Assembly (NCBI RefSeq): GCF_030814715.1
Contig: NZ_JAUSVO010000002.1
Location: 62,001-126,000 of the forward strand
DNA length: 64,000 bases
DNA from: Kaistia dalseonensis
Lineage (GTDB): Bacteria; Pseudomonadota; Alphaproteobacteria; Rhizobiales; Kaistiaceae
Direction: 5' to 3'
The notes under the pieces: generated by a model
What the model was told of the DNA's origin: nothing
Seen by the model: the letters and a program-made list of their open reading frames with translations, nothing else
Databases searched by the model: none
Program-made: the position numbers and the translations under genes
Shown here: piece by piece, positions 42,428 to 52,290 of the stretch
Numbering within the stretch: position 1 is the first letter of the stretch
Layout of the letters: each line of letters begins with the position of its first letter

Positions 42428-42452
42428 CCCGCGACCGCATCGGAGCCTGCCT

Positions 42453-43721
42453 TTGGTTGACTTAAGCGCTTCCCAATCGGTTGAGCTGTCGCTCGCCGCG
42501 ATTCGCCGGGACAATGTCCGCCTCCGTGCGCTCACCCATGTCGACCCAGCGGATGCGCGCGCTCGCGCCGCTTCGGTCGACGCCTCGCCTGGCGTCAAGC
42601 CGCTGCTCGGACTGACCTATGTGGCCAAGGAACTGATCGACGTCGCCCGCATGCCGACGACCGGCGGTTCCAGTCTGTTCGGTTCCGTCCCGGCCTTGGA
42701 AGACGCGCCGATAGTCCGTGATCTGCAGGCGGCCGGCGCGGTGGTCGTCGGCAAGTCGAATATGCATGAGCTCGCCGTCGGCAGCGCGAAAAATCCGTGG
42801 TTCGGCCAGGTCGTCAACCCGCTTTCCCCGGCGCATGGCACTGGTGGAACGAGCAGCGGTTCCGTCGCCGCGGTCGCCGCCGGCTTCGTCGATTTCGCGC
42901 TCGGAACCGATAGCGGCGGATCGAACCGGTCGACCGCGGCGGCCACCGGCCTCTATGGTTTCAAGCCGACCAATGGCCTTCTCTCAGTCGAGGGCGTCCG
43001 TCCGGTGTCGCCGACCCTCGACACGGTGGGTATCCTGAGCCGGAGCGGGTCGACCCTTGCCAGAGTGTTCGCGGCGCTTGTGGGCCGGCCCCCGTCGGAG
43101 GGGGTCGCGCTGGCGGGCCGTGTCTTCGCGCGGCCGATCGGCCTGCACGGGCCGGTAGACGCAAGCGTCGAGCGGGCTCTCGAATGCGCCGCGGAGACGA
43201 TCCGGGCGGGCGGCGGCGAGATCGTCGAGGTGACGTTCAGCGACGCCGCTGCGCTGTCACAGGCGGGCCGCGAAATCCTGCGCTACGAATTCCACCGGCA
43301 GTATCGCGGAGCCATAGCCGCGGCACCCGAGCGCGTCGGCCAGGACGTCCACGCTTTCCTTGCGATCGCCGCGCAGGTCTCGGCAGCGCAGTATGACGAC
43401 GCGCTCGCGCGGATCGGTGAGCACCGCCAGCTTTGGCACCGGCACCTCGAAGGGCTAGACGCCGTGCTCCTGCCGAGCGCGCCTGGCCTCGCGCCGCGCC
43501 TGGAAGACGAACATACAAGGGTCGGGGGCCAATGGGTTCCCTATGGCCCGGCCGGAGCCGAGCTGCGGATGTGGGCCAACACCATCGGTCTCCCGGCCGT
43601 CGCCATTCCGGTCACCCGTCCGCCCGGCCTTCCGGCATCGATCCAGCTTGCCGGCCGGCCCCGTGCGGACGCCGTTCTGCTCGACCTTGCCACAGCGCTC
43701 GGCCGCGCAGTCGGCGGGTGA
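42453..43721 (+). CDS. Amidase signature family amidase
   Basis: A 422-residue amidase. The triad is K59 in TYVAKELIDVA, Ser in GTGGTSSGSVAAV (134-135) and S157 in GTDSGGSNRS. I chose the TTG at 42453 because GGAG sits 9 nt before it and LVDLSASQSVELSLAA fits the family; the ATG at 42345 is inside the previous gene and gives a Pro/Arg-rich leader. It is the last gene of the HcnABC-like operon and may free the amine or amino acid from an amide. It is distinct from the amidase at 28363. Confidence 0.87.
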   Translation: MVDLSASQSVELSLAAIRRDNVRLRALTHVDPADARARAASVDASPGVKPLLGLTYVAKELIDVARMPTTGGSSLFGSVPALEDAPIVRDLQAAGAVVVGKSNMHELAVGSAKNPWFGQVVNPLSPAHGTGGTSSGSVAAVAAGFVDFALGTDSGGSNRSTAAATGLYGFKPTNGLLSVEGVRPVSPTLDTVGILSRSGSTLARVFAALVGRPPSEGVALAGRVFARPIGLHGPVDASVERALECAAETIRAGGGEIVEVTFSDAAALSQAGREILRYEFHRQYRGAIAAAPERVGQDVHAFLAIAAQVSAAQYDDALARIGEHRQLWHRHLEGLDAVLLPSAPGLAPRLEDEHTRVGGQWVPYGPAGAELRMWANTIGLPAVAIPVTRPPGLPASIQLAGRPRADAVLLDLATALGRAVGG

Positions 43722-43798
43722 GCTGCTGTCGTGGGAGATCCGGGAGCATCCGTTGGATGCATCGCGCGCCGGTTCTGGCTCGTCCGGTCTGGTCTTGG

Positions 43799-44968
43799 TC
43801 AGTTGAACTCGTTGCCGCGTTTTCTGGCTGGGCCAGTGCCGAACCTCAGTGGGCTCTCCTCGCCCGCAAAAAAGCGCGCGGGACGGAACTCGGAAAGATC
43901 GGGGTGCTGGCGTCCGAAGACGACTTCTTCGGCGACGGCCTTGCCGAGATAGGGCGCCAGTGTCACGCCGCTATGCGTGACCGCCAGATAGTATCCCGGT
44001 GTTTGTGGGAAGGCACCGACGCAGGTCAGGCCGTCGCCAGCCGGGATGGGCCGCATAGTGGTCCGTATCGCTTCGATTTCCGTCATGGCCAAGGCTGGAA
44101 GATATCGGGCCGCTGCATCGAGCAGCGCGCGACCTTCCGCACCGGCGGGATCCAGTCGCTTCTTTTCAAGAAGCGTCCGATCCACTGAAACCTTATGGAT
44201 CATGATGCGCCCCGCTCCGTCCGGGCGAACGTCGAGATCCTCGGCATGAAACTGCCGCCGAAGCGTCGTCGCAACGGGTAGCGTGAAGGCGACGATGCCG
44301 ACGGTCGACGCCATGGGAACGATCGGCGCCCCATCGATCGGGTCTGCCGACCAACTGCCGGCACAATTCACCACGGCATCCGCCACGACGTCATCGCCAT
44401 TGTCGAGGCGCACGCCGGTCACCTTGCACGCATCGGTCCTGAGGCCGGAGACCCGCGTCCCCGTGTGCAGGGCGACTTCGGCGCGGGCGTTCGCCGCGCG
44501 CAGCAGCCATGCGACGTAGAGCGCGGGGTCGACCCAGCCCTCCTCCGGATAATAGAGGATCGGCGCGCCGTTCACGGCCTCGACGTTGATATCCGGCTCC
44601 AATTCCTTGACTTTGCGGGGCTCGATCCACTCGACGCCATAGCCCCATTCCTTCATCTGACTGAAGTTTTCGCGCTGGTCGACCTGGCTTTGCGGGCTCG
44701 TCCACCATTCGAAGCTGCCGGTCTGGTTGAACCAGGGCGCCTGGCCGAATTCGCGCGCCAGATCGAGATGCGAACGCATGCCGGCAACATTGAGCGAAAA
44801 ATACGATCGAGGGGCCTTTCCGTTGGCGTTGGTCCAGGCAAAGCTTGCGGTGGAGGCGCCTCCGGCGGCGCCCAACGCCTCGAATACGGTGACCTTCGCA
44901 CCCGTCTTCGCCAACTCGTAGGCGACCGATGCTCCGACAATACCTGCGCCTATAACCACGACGTGCAT
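43799..44968 (-). CDS. FAD-dependent oxidoreductase (DadA-type D-amino acid dehydrogenase)
   Basis: A ~389-residue DAO-fold flavoprotein. It opens MHVVVIGAGIVGASVAYELA and shows FEALGAAGGASTASFAWTN and the C-terminal TPGYYLAVTHSGVTLAPYLG (20 residues of the FAD-closing region). The ATG at 44968 is preferred over the TTG 8 codons earlier because the FAD motif starts at once. It is convergent with the amidase and directly downstream of the LysR gene. A copy of the island motif lies about 100 nt before it. It likely oxidises a D-amino acid or imino acid. Confidence 0.87.
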   Translation of the reverse strand: MHVVVIGAGIVGASVAYELAKTGAKVTVFEALGAAGGASTASFAWTNANGKAPRSYFSLNVAGMRSHLDLAREFGQAPWFNQTGSFEWWTSPQSQVDQRENFSQMKEWGYGVEWIEPRKVKELEPDINVEAVNGAPILYYPEEGWVDPALYVAWLLRAANARAEVALHTGTRVSGLRTDACKVTGVRLDNGDDVVADAVVNCAGSWSADPIDGAPIVPMASTVGIVAFTLPVATTLRRQFHAEDLDVRPDGAGRIMIHKVSVDRTLLEKKRLDPAGAEGRALLDAAARYLPALAMTEIEAIRTTMRPIPAGDGLTCVGAFPQTPGYYLAVTHSGVTLAPYLGKAVAEEVVFGRQHPDLSEFRPARFFAGEESPLRFGTGPARKRGNEFN

Positions 44969-45062
44969 GTTGATGTCACGATCCCCGTTCAACTCGCTGG
45001 CAGGACCTTATCGCCGCAGGCAGAAGCCGGCACATGACAAGTCGCAGCAAGCTGGCGCGGCG

Positions 45063-45075
45063 AGGTTATGAACTT
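45063..45075 (-). promoter_or_regulatory. Putative LysR operator before the oxidase gene
   Basis: On the minus strand AAGTTCATAACCT, an imperfect dyad (AAGTT-CAT-AACCT). It lies about 100 nt before the DadA-like start and is identical to the copy at 51730-51742. The distance fits a LysR-type activator site. Regulator and function are inference. Confidence 0.55.
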
Positions 45076-45100
45076 CCGGCGATCCAGTGCGCGAGGTCAC

Positions 45101-46048
45101 CTACGCCGCTGCCGATGCGGCGATCCCGGCGTCGACCGTATTCATGTAGCTGCGGGTCTGCTGGATCAGATAGTCGGTGAAAGCGTCCGCGATGGACGAT
45201 TCGATCACGCCCCATGGCCGATAGACGCTCAGATTGAGGTCGAGATGGGGACGGAAGTCGCGGATCTCGATCGGCAGGTCGCGCGCCATCCAGGCCGAGA
45301 GACGATCGACGACCGTCACGCCGCCTCCGGCGGCAACGATGCCGATGCAGGCACTGGAGAGGCTGACTTCTGTCTTGAGCGTCCTGGTCACGTCATTCTC
45401 GTCGCAGAGCGCATCAAGCTGCAGGCGCATCGGATCCCCGGACGCCATCGAGATGAAATCGAGCCCGTCGAGGTCGTGCACCTGGACCAGCTTCAGCCGC
45501 GACAGCGCATGCCCCCTGGGCATAACGCATACCGGCGGCGTCGAGGTCAGCGAGCGGCGCGATACGGAGGGTGTATCGTCCGCCGAAGTAACGCCGATGC
45601 CGATGTCGATCTGGTTGCGGCTCGCTCGCTGCAGCACGGTGATCGAACTGCGAATGTCCAGCGAGATCGAAACCGTCGGATGAAGCTTCGAGAAGTCGGC
45701 GACGACGGACGGCAGCAGGGTCAGTCCGAACGCCGGCAATGCGCAGATCTTCAAGCGTCCGTTGCGCAGTTCCCTAATATCGCGGGCCGCGACCGAAATC
45801 CCCCGCGCCGACTCGAAGACGCGCTGGACCTCAGCGTACAGCATATGTGCCTCCGGCGTCGGAACGAGACGCTGGCGGTTTTTCTTGAAGAGCTGGAATC
45901 CGGCCTTGTCGGTTAGCTGCACGAGCGTCTTGCTAACCGCGGGCTGGGTTATGTTGAGCGCATCGGCCGCCTTGGTCGTCGTCCCGTGCAGCATCACCGC
46001 GGCAAACACCTCGATTTCGCGCGGGGTGAAATCCCGATCCGTCGCCAT
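45101..46048 (-). CDS. LysR-family transcriptional regulator
   Basis: A 315-residue LTTR. The HTH is TTTKAADALNITQPAVSKTL (residues about 22-41) in the N-terminal domain, and the effector domain shows LLPSVVADFSKLHPTVSISLD in two parts and AAGGGVTVVDRLSAW. The ATG at 46048 has a GGGGGA leader 9 nt away; ATGs at 46057 and earlier are too close to it or not family-like. It lies between the ABC importer and the oxidase and is the best candidate regulator of the island units that share the TTCATAAC motif. Confidence 0.9.
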   Translation of the reverse strand: MATDRDFTPREIEVFAAVMLHGTTTKAADALNITQPAVSKTLVQLTDKAGFQLFKKNRQRLVPTPEAHMLYAEVQRVFESARGISVAARDIRELRNGRLKICALPAFGLTLLPSVVADFSKLHPTVSISLDIRSSITVLQRASRNQIDIGIGVTSADDTPSVSRRSLTSTPPVCVMPRGHALSRLKLVQVHDLDGLDFISMASGDPMRLQLDALCDENDVTRTLKTEVSLSSACIGIVAAGGGVTVVDRLSAWMARDLPIEIRDFRPHLDLNLSVYRPWGVIESSIADAFTDYLIQQTRSYMNTVDAGIAASAAA

Positions 46049-46163
46049 TAGGTGCATTCCCCCGGTCGCAAAACGCCATGTCCGTCCAAAGCGGATCCTA
46101 TCCGCTCCGGACTCGCGGCGCCAAGGGATGCCTTCTTGATCCGGATATCGCTTTCCCGATGGC

Positions 46164-47147
46164 TCAATACGCCATGGTGAGTTGCTTCGTCTCGACCTCA
46201 TCATAGAGGTGACAGCGGACTGAGCGGCCGGCCTCGATCCACTCCCGAGGCTCCAGCTCCGCGCAGGTCTCGAACGCATTCGGGCAGCGTGTCCGGAAGC
46301 TGCAGCCGCTCGGCGGCGCGAACGGACTGGGCAGATCGCCCTTCAGAACCGTTCGCTCGCGATTGCGCTCGATATCCGGGTCGACATGGAGGATCGCCGA
46401 TGTCAGAGCGTGGCTGTAGGGATGCAGCGGCTCGGCATAGAGTTCGGCGCTCGGACCGCTTTCGACGATGCGCCCGAGATACATGACGTTCACCCGGGCG
46501 CTCGCCTGCCGGACGATCGACAAATCATGCGCGATAAGGATGATCGCGACCCCCAGATCGTCGCGCAGGCTGAGGAACAGGTTCATCACCTGCGCCCGGA
46601 GCGACATGTCGAGCGAACTGACCGGCTCGTCGCAGATCAGCAGCTTCGGCTCGGCCAGTAGCGCGCGCGCAATGCAGACACGCTGACGCTGCCCGCCCGA
46701 CAGTTCCCTCGGACGCCTTGTCAGGATGCCCGACGGCAGATTGGTCGCGATGAGAATCTCGCTGATCCGCGCTGCGCGGGCGCGCGGGTTTCGCTCGCCC
46801 TTGATGATAAGGGCCTCGTCCAGAGCGGAGCCAACCGTCTGTCGCGGTTCGAGCGCGGCCAGCGGGTCCTGGAAGATATACTGCAGATTTCGCCGCGCCT
46901 GTCGCTGGCGTCCCCCTGGCAGCGAAAGGATATCGACGCCGTCGAAAATGATCGATCCCGACCGGGCGTGCTCGAGACCGACGATCGTCCGGCCGAGTGT
47001 CGACTTGCCGCAACCGGATTCCCCGACCAGGCCGACAATCTCGCCCTCATCGACATCAAGAGAGACGTGGTTGCAGGCTCGATTGACGCCGCCAGTATCG
47101 GCATCCCTAAATTCGACCACGAGATCTTTGACCGTGAGCAGGCTCAT
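46164..47147 (-). CDS. ABC importer ATP-binding protein, DppF type
   Basis: A 327-residue ATPase. Walker A is GESGCGKST, the signature LSGGQRQRV, Walker B LLICDEPVSSLD and the switch AHDLSIV. The C-terminal oligopeptide-type extension has CSFRTRCPNAFETCAELEP, the Cys pattern that binds an iron-sulphur cluster in many DppD/DppF proteins. It overlaps the second ATPase gene by 4 nt and ends the importer operon. It should pair with the ATPase at 47144. Confidence 0.92.
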   Translation of the reverse strand: MSLLTVKDLVVEFRDADTGGVNRACNHVSLDVDEGEIVGLVGESGCGKSTLGRTIVGLEHARSGSIIFDGVDILSLPGGRQRQARRNLQYIFQDPLAALEPRQTVGSALDEALIIKGERNPRARAARISEILIATNLPSGILTRRPRELSGGQRQRVCIARALLAEPKLLICDEPVSSLDMSLRAQVMNLFLSLRDDLGVAIILIAHDLSIVRQASARVNVMYLGRIVESGPSAELYAEPLHPYSHALTSAILHVDPDIERNRERTVLKGDLPSPFAPPSGCSFRTRCPNAFETCAELEPREWIEAGRSVRCHLYDEVETKQLTMAY

Positions 47148-48202
47148 CGCGCAAACTCCTGACCGCTGGGGCTGACCGGTGTTGTGATCCAGCAGGCGGC
47201 TTTGTGGTCACCCCCGGCGGTCGCCAATCTGGGCGCGTCCAGCCTGCATTCCGGCTGGACGAGCACGCAGCGGGGTGCAAAGGCGCAGCCAGCCGGCGGA
47301 GTGCTGAGGTCGGGCGGCGAGCCTGTCAGGCCGGTGAAGCGACTGCCGACTTCGGCGTCCGGAGCCGGCACAGCGGCCAGCAGCGCTCTTGTATAGGGAT
47401 GCCGGGGCCGCTTCAGCACGTCGCGCACCGTTCCAATCTCGACGATCGTGCCGGCATACATGACCGCCACCCTGTCGGCGATGCGCGCCACGACGCCGAT
47501 ATCATGCGTCACCAACACCATGGCCATGTGCAATTGCCTTTGCAGCCTCGCCAGCAGTTCCAGCAACTGGGCCTGAATGGTGACATCGAGCGCGGTCGTC
47601 GGTTCATCGGCAATCAGCAGTTCGGGATCGCCGGCAATCGCGATGGCGATCATGACGCGCTGGCGCATGCCACCCGACATCTGGTGCGGGAACAGACGCA
47701 GGCGACGATCCGGCTCAGGGATGCCCACCATCGTGAGCAATTCGATGGCCCGCGCGCGGGACGCGTTGGGGTCGAGGCCGAGGCGAAGCCGGAGCACCTC
47801 TTCGATCTGTGGTCCGATGCGACGATTGGGATTGAGGGCGCTGAGCGGGTCCTGAAACACCACACCCACCTTGCGACCGCGGATCTGCATCATCCGCTCT
47901 TCGCTCGCCACGGCCAGGTCCTCGCCGGACAATTCGACGGAGCCGCCGACGACGGCGCGCACGCCGCCAGGGAGCAGTCCGAGCGGGGCGAGGTTCATCA
48001 CGGTCTTGCCGCTGCCGCTCTCGCCAACGATCGCCAGCGCCTCGCCACGGCCGACGTCATAGCCCGCATCGGTCACGGCGCGAACGGTGGCCGTTTCTGT
48101 GAACAGCAGCACCGAGAGGCCTTTCACGCTGAGGACGGGCTGGTCGGCCGGTCGCATGGCGGTTGTCGCTTCTGCACGGGACGCGGTCATGGTGGGGCTC
48201 AT
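47144..48202 (-). CDS. ABC importer ATP-binding protein, DppD type
   Basis: A 352-residue ATPase. Walker A is GESGSGKTV, the signature MSGGMRQRV, Walker [13 protein letters not shown] and the switch THDIGVV. The C-terminal part has [19 protein letters not shown], again the Cys motif. It overlaps the permease gene by 4 nt (48199-48202). The ATG at 48202 may be too early by 4 codons. Part of the five-gene peptide/opine-type importer. Confidence 0.92.
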   Translation of the reverse strand: MSPTMTASRAEATTAMRPADQPVLSVKGLSVLLFTETATVRAVTDAGYDVGRGEALAIVGESGSGKTVMNLAPLGLLPGGVRAVVGGSVELSGEDLAVASEERMMQIRGRKVGVVFQDPLSALNPNRRIGPQIEEVLRLRLGLDPNASRARAIELLTMVGIPEPDRRLRLFPHQMSGGMRQRVMIAIAIAGDPELLIADEPTTALDVTIQAQLLELLARLQRQLHMAMVLVTHDIGVVARIADRVAVMYAGTIVEIGTVRDVLKRPRHPYTRALLAAVPAPDAEVGSRFTGLTGSPPDLSTPPAGCAFAPRCVLVQPECRLDAPRLATAGGDHKAACWITTPVSPSGQEFAR

Positions 48203-49086
48203 GAGACGAGGAGCTTTCGGGCGTTTGCCAACCGCGTCCGCAAGGCTCGGCCGGAAATGGCGCGCGGCGCGTCAAGCGAGGCCAGGCGTTCACCAAGATA
48301 GTTGAAGCCGGCGACAGTGAAGGTGAGAGCCAGGCCGGGCAACACGACCTGCCGGGGGCTGACGTCGAGATAAGGCATCGCGTCGACGAACATCTCGCCC
48401 CATTCGGACATCGGCGGCTGAATGCCCAGCCCGAGAAAGCTGAGCGTCGCGACGGCGAGCGCCAGAACGCCGGCATCGACCGAGGCGTAGACGAGGATCG
48501 AGCGGAGCGCGGCGGGTAGCAGGTGGAAGGCGATGAGCCTCGTCCGCGACGCTCCGAGCACCCAGAGGCTCTCGATATGCGGCTGATGGACGGTGGCCAC
48601 CACGACGCCGCGGGTGATCCGCGCATAGCTCGGGATCCAGGCGATGGTCAGCGCGGCGACCATGTTCCAATAGCCCAGTCCAAAGATGCCGATCATGGCC
48701 AGCGCGACAATCAGCGACGGAATGCTCAGCATGAAGTCGGTGATGCGCATGATGATCTCGTCGATCCACCCGCCGACATAGCCCGAGATAGTGCCGATCA
48801 CGACGCCGATGAACATTGCGAGCACGACGACGACGGCAACAGCGACGAGTGTGGTCTGTCCGCCCGCAATCAGCCGGCTGAGCGTATCGCGACCAAGATG
48901 ATCCGTCCCGAGCAGGTGCTGCGCCGAGAAACTCTGGTTCGCCGACATCAGGTCCTGCGCGTTCGGCGGGTAGGGTGTCAGATACGGCGCGAACAGCGCG
49001 AGCATCAGGTAGGTCGCGATGATCAGGATCGCCAGCCACCCGAGACGTCGGGCGAAAGTGGACGTCGTTGTGAGCCAGGCGCCCAT
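48199..49086 (-). CDS. ABC importer permease, DppC type
   Basis: A 295-residue permease with five to six helices. It has the OppC N-terminal helix (LGWLAILIIATYLMLALFAP) and the phrase HLLGTDHLGRDTLSRLIAGG; the EAA-type loop reads LGASRTRLIAFHLLPAAL. It shares one nucleotide with the gene for the other permease (49086) and overlaps the ATPase gene by 4 nt. With the DppB type it forms the channel. Confidence 0.92.
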   Translation of the reverse strand: MGAWLTTTSTFARRLGWLAILIIATYLMLALFAPYLTPYPPNAQDLMSANQSFSAQHLLGTDHLGRDTLSRLIAGGQTTLVAVAVVVVLAMFIGVVIGTISGYVGGWIDEIIMRITDFMLSIPSLIVALAMIGIFGLGYWNMVAALTIAWIPSYARITRGVVVATVHQPHIESLWVLGASRTRLIAFHLLPAALRSILVYASVDAGVLALAVATLSFLGLGIQPPMSEWGEMFVDAMPYLDVSPRQVVLPGLALTFTVAGFNYLGERLASLDAPRAISGRALRTRLANARKLLVS

Positions 49087-50024
49087 CAGGCAAGTCCTTT
49101 CTGACGCTGCTTGGGATCAAGCGTCACGGAGATCAGATCCACCGACAGATTGACCAGGATGAAGAAGATGCAGAAGACGAGCAGGCATGACTGCAGCACC
49201 TGATAATCGCGGAAGCGCACAGCTTCGACGAAATAGGCGGCGATTCCCGGCCAGGCGAAGATCGGCTCGATGACGAGTGCAGCCTGCACCATGAAGGCGA
49301 AGTGCATGGCGAAGGCATTGATCGTCACAGGCAGCGCGTTGGGAACGGCGTCATGCATGAGAATGCGCCGGCGCGACAGGCCCTTGCTGATGGCCGTGAC
49401 GACATATTGCCGGCTCATCTCTTCAGCCAGCGCCACCCGCGCCACCCGGCTCAGGATTGAGCCCGGGATGATGCCGATGGAAATGCAGGGCAGGATCCAT
49501 GACAGCGGCCCGCCAAATCCGTAGGTCGGGAGCAACCGGAAGGCGACGCCGAACGTATAGATGAGAAGCGCCGCGACGAAGAACTTTGGCGCGGACGCCC
49601 CGACCAGCGACAGCACATGGATTATGCGGTCGAAGATGGAGCCCGGAACGAGCGCACCGAGGAACGCCAGTCCAGCCCCCATCACGAGGGCGAACAAGCC
49701 GCCCCCGATAATGAGGGTCACGGTCGGCGGCGCGCGCTCGATCAAGGCCTCGGCGACTGGCTGACCCGTTCGCAACGACTCGCCGAGATCCCCGCTGAGG
49801 GCCCTCCCCGCCCAGTGCAGATAGCGCAGCGGCAGGGGGTCGTTCAGACCATATTCCACCTCGATTTGCCGCACGATCTCATCCGAGACGGTCGACGACC
49901 GCATCTCGGCGATCACGCGCGCGACGTTGCCCGGGAATGCCGTCACGATCGAAAAGCACGCGATGGATGCAAAGACCATGAGGACCAGAGCGCTCAGAAA
50001 ACGGCGGAGGACAATCCTGGACAT
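49086..50024 (-). CDS. ABC importer permease, DppB type
   Basis: A 312-residue permease. It opens IVLRRFLSALVLMVFASIAC, carries EYGLNDPLPLRYLHWAGRAL and has the EAA-type loop TAISKGLSRRRILMHDAVPN. It has six predicted helices and the C-terminal DLISVTLDPKQRQKG of the family. The ATG at 50024 lies 2 nt after the binding-protein gene stop. Confidence 0.92.
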   Translation of the reverse strand: MSRIVLRRFLSALVLMVFASIACFSIVTAFPGNVARVIAEMRSSTVSDEIVRQIEVEYGLNDPLPLRYLHWAGRALSGDLGESLRTGQPVAEALIERAPPTVTLIIGGGLFALVMGAGLAFLGALVPGSIFDRIIHVLSLVGASAPKFFVAALLIYTFGVAFRLLPTYGFGGPLSWILPCISIGIIPGSILSRVARVALAEEMSRQYVVTAISKGLSRRRILMHDAVPNALPVTINAFAMHFAFMVQAALVIEPIFAWPGIAAYFVEAVRFRDYQVLQSCLLVFCIFFILVNLSVDLISVTLDPKQRQKGLA

Positions 50025-50026
50025 GG

Positions 50027-51604
50027 TCAGGCCAGAACAATGCCCTTGTCGGGCATCTCATATTCGGTCGTCGGGAACACAAAGGTGGCGACGCGCTCCG
50101 TGTGAGCCCAGATGCGCTTGGCGTGGTAGATCGGACAGATCGCGTGATTGTCGCGCAGCCAGTCGAGGACCGCCTGGTAGGCGGCCGCCCGGTCGGCTTC
50201 ATCGGCTGCCAGCGCCTTGAGGATCAGCGGATCGAGGTTCTTTGCATCCACGAACATCTTGCCGTCGGTCCCCGACGTGAAGGTGCTCAGGAAGAAGATC
50301 GTTATCGAACCATGTGGATCGTAGGGAGCGCCGTTGGTGATGAACAGCGACATGTCGTATTTCATGTTCGGAATGTCATCGTGGCGTGTCACGTGATCGA
50401 CCTGGCGGATCGATACTTGAAAGCCCGCCTCGTTGAGCTGGCTCTGGATCACTTCCGATAGCGCCCGCGATCCTGGGACCGCATCTTCCGAGATCACCAG
50501 TTCGAGCGCCAGCGGGACGCCATTCTTCTGGCGCGTGCCGTCCCCCGTCCATCCCGCGGCCTCGAGCGCCTGCTTGGCCGCCTCGACATTGCGCCCCGGA
50601 ACCGGTTCGCGCCTCCCGGCGTAAGGCACGCTCGGGGGAAAGAGGTTGACGGTGGGATCGGCATAGCCGGCCATCACGACCTTGGCGATCGCCGCCCGGT
50701 CGAGGCAGAGCCCCGCCGCCTCGCGCACGGCGGGGTCCTTGAGAATCTCGCGGGTCGGGTTGAAGCCGAGGACGATCGTGTCGGTTCCCATGTCGGTGAC
50801 GACGGTGATGCCGGGCGCTGCCTTCAGCGTCTCGGCCTCCTGGGGCGAGATCTTCGCGGCGAAGCTGCCGCCCATCATGTCCAGTTCGCCGGCGCGCATC
50901 GCGGCGACGCGGCTGCGGCCCTCCGGGATGACGGGGATGGACAGGCGGTCGTGATCGGGCTTGTCGCCCCAGTACTTGTCGTTGCGGACGAGTTCGGAGC
51001 CGTTGGCATTGCTGTTGACGACAACCCAGCGGCCGGTTCCGACCGGCTTCACATAGTTGCCAGCGGCGTCTGCCGATGCAGGGCTCAGGAAGCGCATCGG
51101 GTTGATCGTGGTGAGTTCGATCAGAGCCGGCGGCGCCGCCGCCTTGAGCTTGATGCCGATCGTGGTGTCGTCGATCTTGCGCATGGCCTCGAAATTGGCC
51201 GACACGCTCAGCCAGCTATGGTCGCTCTGGCCGATCCAGTGCTTCAGGTTCCACAACGCCGCATCGGCATCGAACGGCGCACCATCGCTGAAGACGACGC
51301 CCTTGCGCAGGTTGAACACGTAATCGAGGCCGTCGTCGCTGACCGTCCACGATTCGGCGAGCGCCGGCACGATCTTGCCGCCCGGCCCATAGCTGACGAG
51401 CGGATCGTAGATCAGCGACGAGACGACCCACAGGCCGCTATACTTCCACGGATTGAGATCATTCGCTTCGCGGGCGGTCGGGACCCGCAATGTCCCGGTG
51501 CCGGCGCTCTGCGCAAACACGCTCGTGGAGCTGAAGATCGCCGGGGCAACGGTACCGGCCGCCAGGGCATGGAGGAGGAAGTCACGTCTGTTGAAGGAAG
51601 CCAT
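50027..51604 (-). CDS. ABC importer substrate-binding protein (DppA/OppA/NikA type)
   Basis: A 525-residue exported binding protein of SBP family 5. The start MASFNRRDFLLHALAAG with NRRDFLL is a Tat-like signal, with cleavage near VFAQSAG. Later segments include PWKYSGLWVVSSLIYDPLVS (20 residues) and SWTVSDDGLDYVFNLRKGV, which are typical. The ATG at 51604 is the family start; the frame continues upstream to 51718 with no coding character. The likely ligand is a peptide, opine or amine derivative used by the oxidases nearby; nickel-type (NikA) use is less likely in this context. Confidence 0.9.
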   Translation of the reverse strand: MASFNRRDFLLHALAAGTVAPAIFSSTSVFAQSAGTGTLRVPTAREANDLNPWKYSGLWVVSSLIYDPLVSYGPGGKIVPALAESWTVSDDGLDYVFNLRKGVVFSDGAPFDADAALWNLKHWIGQSDHSWLSVSANFEAMRKIDDTTIGIKLKAAAPPALIELTTINPMRFLSPASADAAGNYVKPVGTGRWVVVNSNANGSELVRNDKYWGDKPDHDRLSIPVIPEGRSRVAAMRAGELDMMGGSFAAKISPQEAETLKAAPGITVVTDMGTDTIVLGFNPTREILKDPAVREAAGLCLDRAAIAKVVMAGYADPTVNLFPPSVPYAGRREPVPGRNVEAAKQALEAAGWTGDGTRQKNGVPLALELVISEDAVPGSRALSEVIQSQLNEAGFQVSIRQVDHVTRHDDIPNMKYDMSLFITNGAPYDPHGSITIFFLSTFTSGTDGKMFVDAKNLDPLILKALAADEADRAAAYQAVLDWLRDNHAICPIYHAKRIWAHTERVATFVFPTTEYEMPDKGIVLA

Positions 51605-51729
51605 CTTTGTCCCCTTGGCTCTCGCGATATCGCACCGTTCGGCACGTTCCCATTCGCGGGCCCTTTCATGCAGTTGATGACACTGTGACTTGTGCAGCAA
51701 ATGAGGAAGGCGCGGCACATTGCCTGATT

Positions 51730-51742
51730 AGGTTATGAACTT
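51730..51742 (-). promoter_or_regulatory. Putative LysR operator before the ABC importer
   Basis: AAGTTCATAACCT on the minus strand, identical over 13 bases to the copy at 45063-45075, about 130 nt before the binding-protein start. It is in the intergenic region after the hut remnants. Confidence 0.55.
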
Positions 51743-51941
51743 GCAGACCTGTCGCTTAGCGAGGCGGCAGCATGCTCGGATGCAAGGCAGCCGGGCTCGG
51801 CGTTGATGCGTGAAAGACCGAATCCGGTGCCGTTATGCCGGCAGCAGCTCGATCAGCCAACCGGCTCCTTCGGCGAGATCGGCGAACTCGCCCGGCTCGA
51901 TACGAAGCGCGTCCTCTGCCGCAAGGACAGCGGACTGCTGA

Positions 51942-52290
51942 TCAGACGTCGCGATGCCGTCCATCCTCGCCACCGAGAAAGCCTCGACCGGCCGCGAGCT
52001 CTACGACGGCGCCGTGCGCGGCGGTGCGCAGGCGGCAGGCCGCGGAACCGGCACCATCGAGGCGGGCGATTGGGCGGATCTCGTCGCCCTCGACATCACC
52101 GCCGTCGACCTTGAAGGTCGCCAGGGCGACGAGCTGCTGGACAGCTACATCCTTGCCGGTGACGACCGAACGATCCGCGACGTATGGTCTGCCGGCCGCC
52201 ACCTCGTGCAGGCCGGCCGCCACGTCAATCGCGAACCCATCGCAAGCCGCTACCGGCAGGCGATGGGTTCGCTCAAGGGCCGTCTACGAC
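51942..52290 (+). pseudogene. hutF: Remnant of hutF (formimidoylglutamate deiminase), C-terminal part
   Basis: The frame after the stop at 51939 encodes LATEKASTGRELYDGAVRGG, then TGTIEAGDWADLVALDITAV and LDSYILAGDDRTIRDVWSAG, which match the end of HutF amidohydrolases. No start is present and the catalytic barrel (first ~330 residues) is missing. Upstream of 51942 other frames hold no clear HutF sequence. It ends about 52290, where a hutC-like frame begins. Histidine use is not possible from this remnant. It shows that the island region has lost genes. Confidence 0.7.
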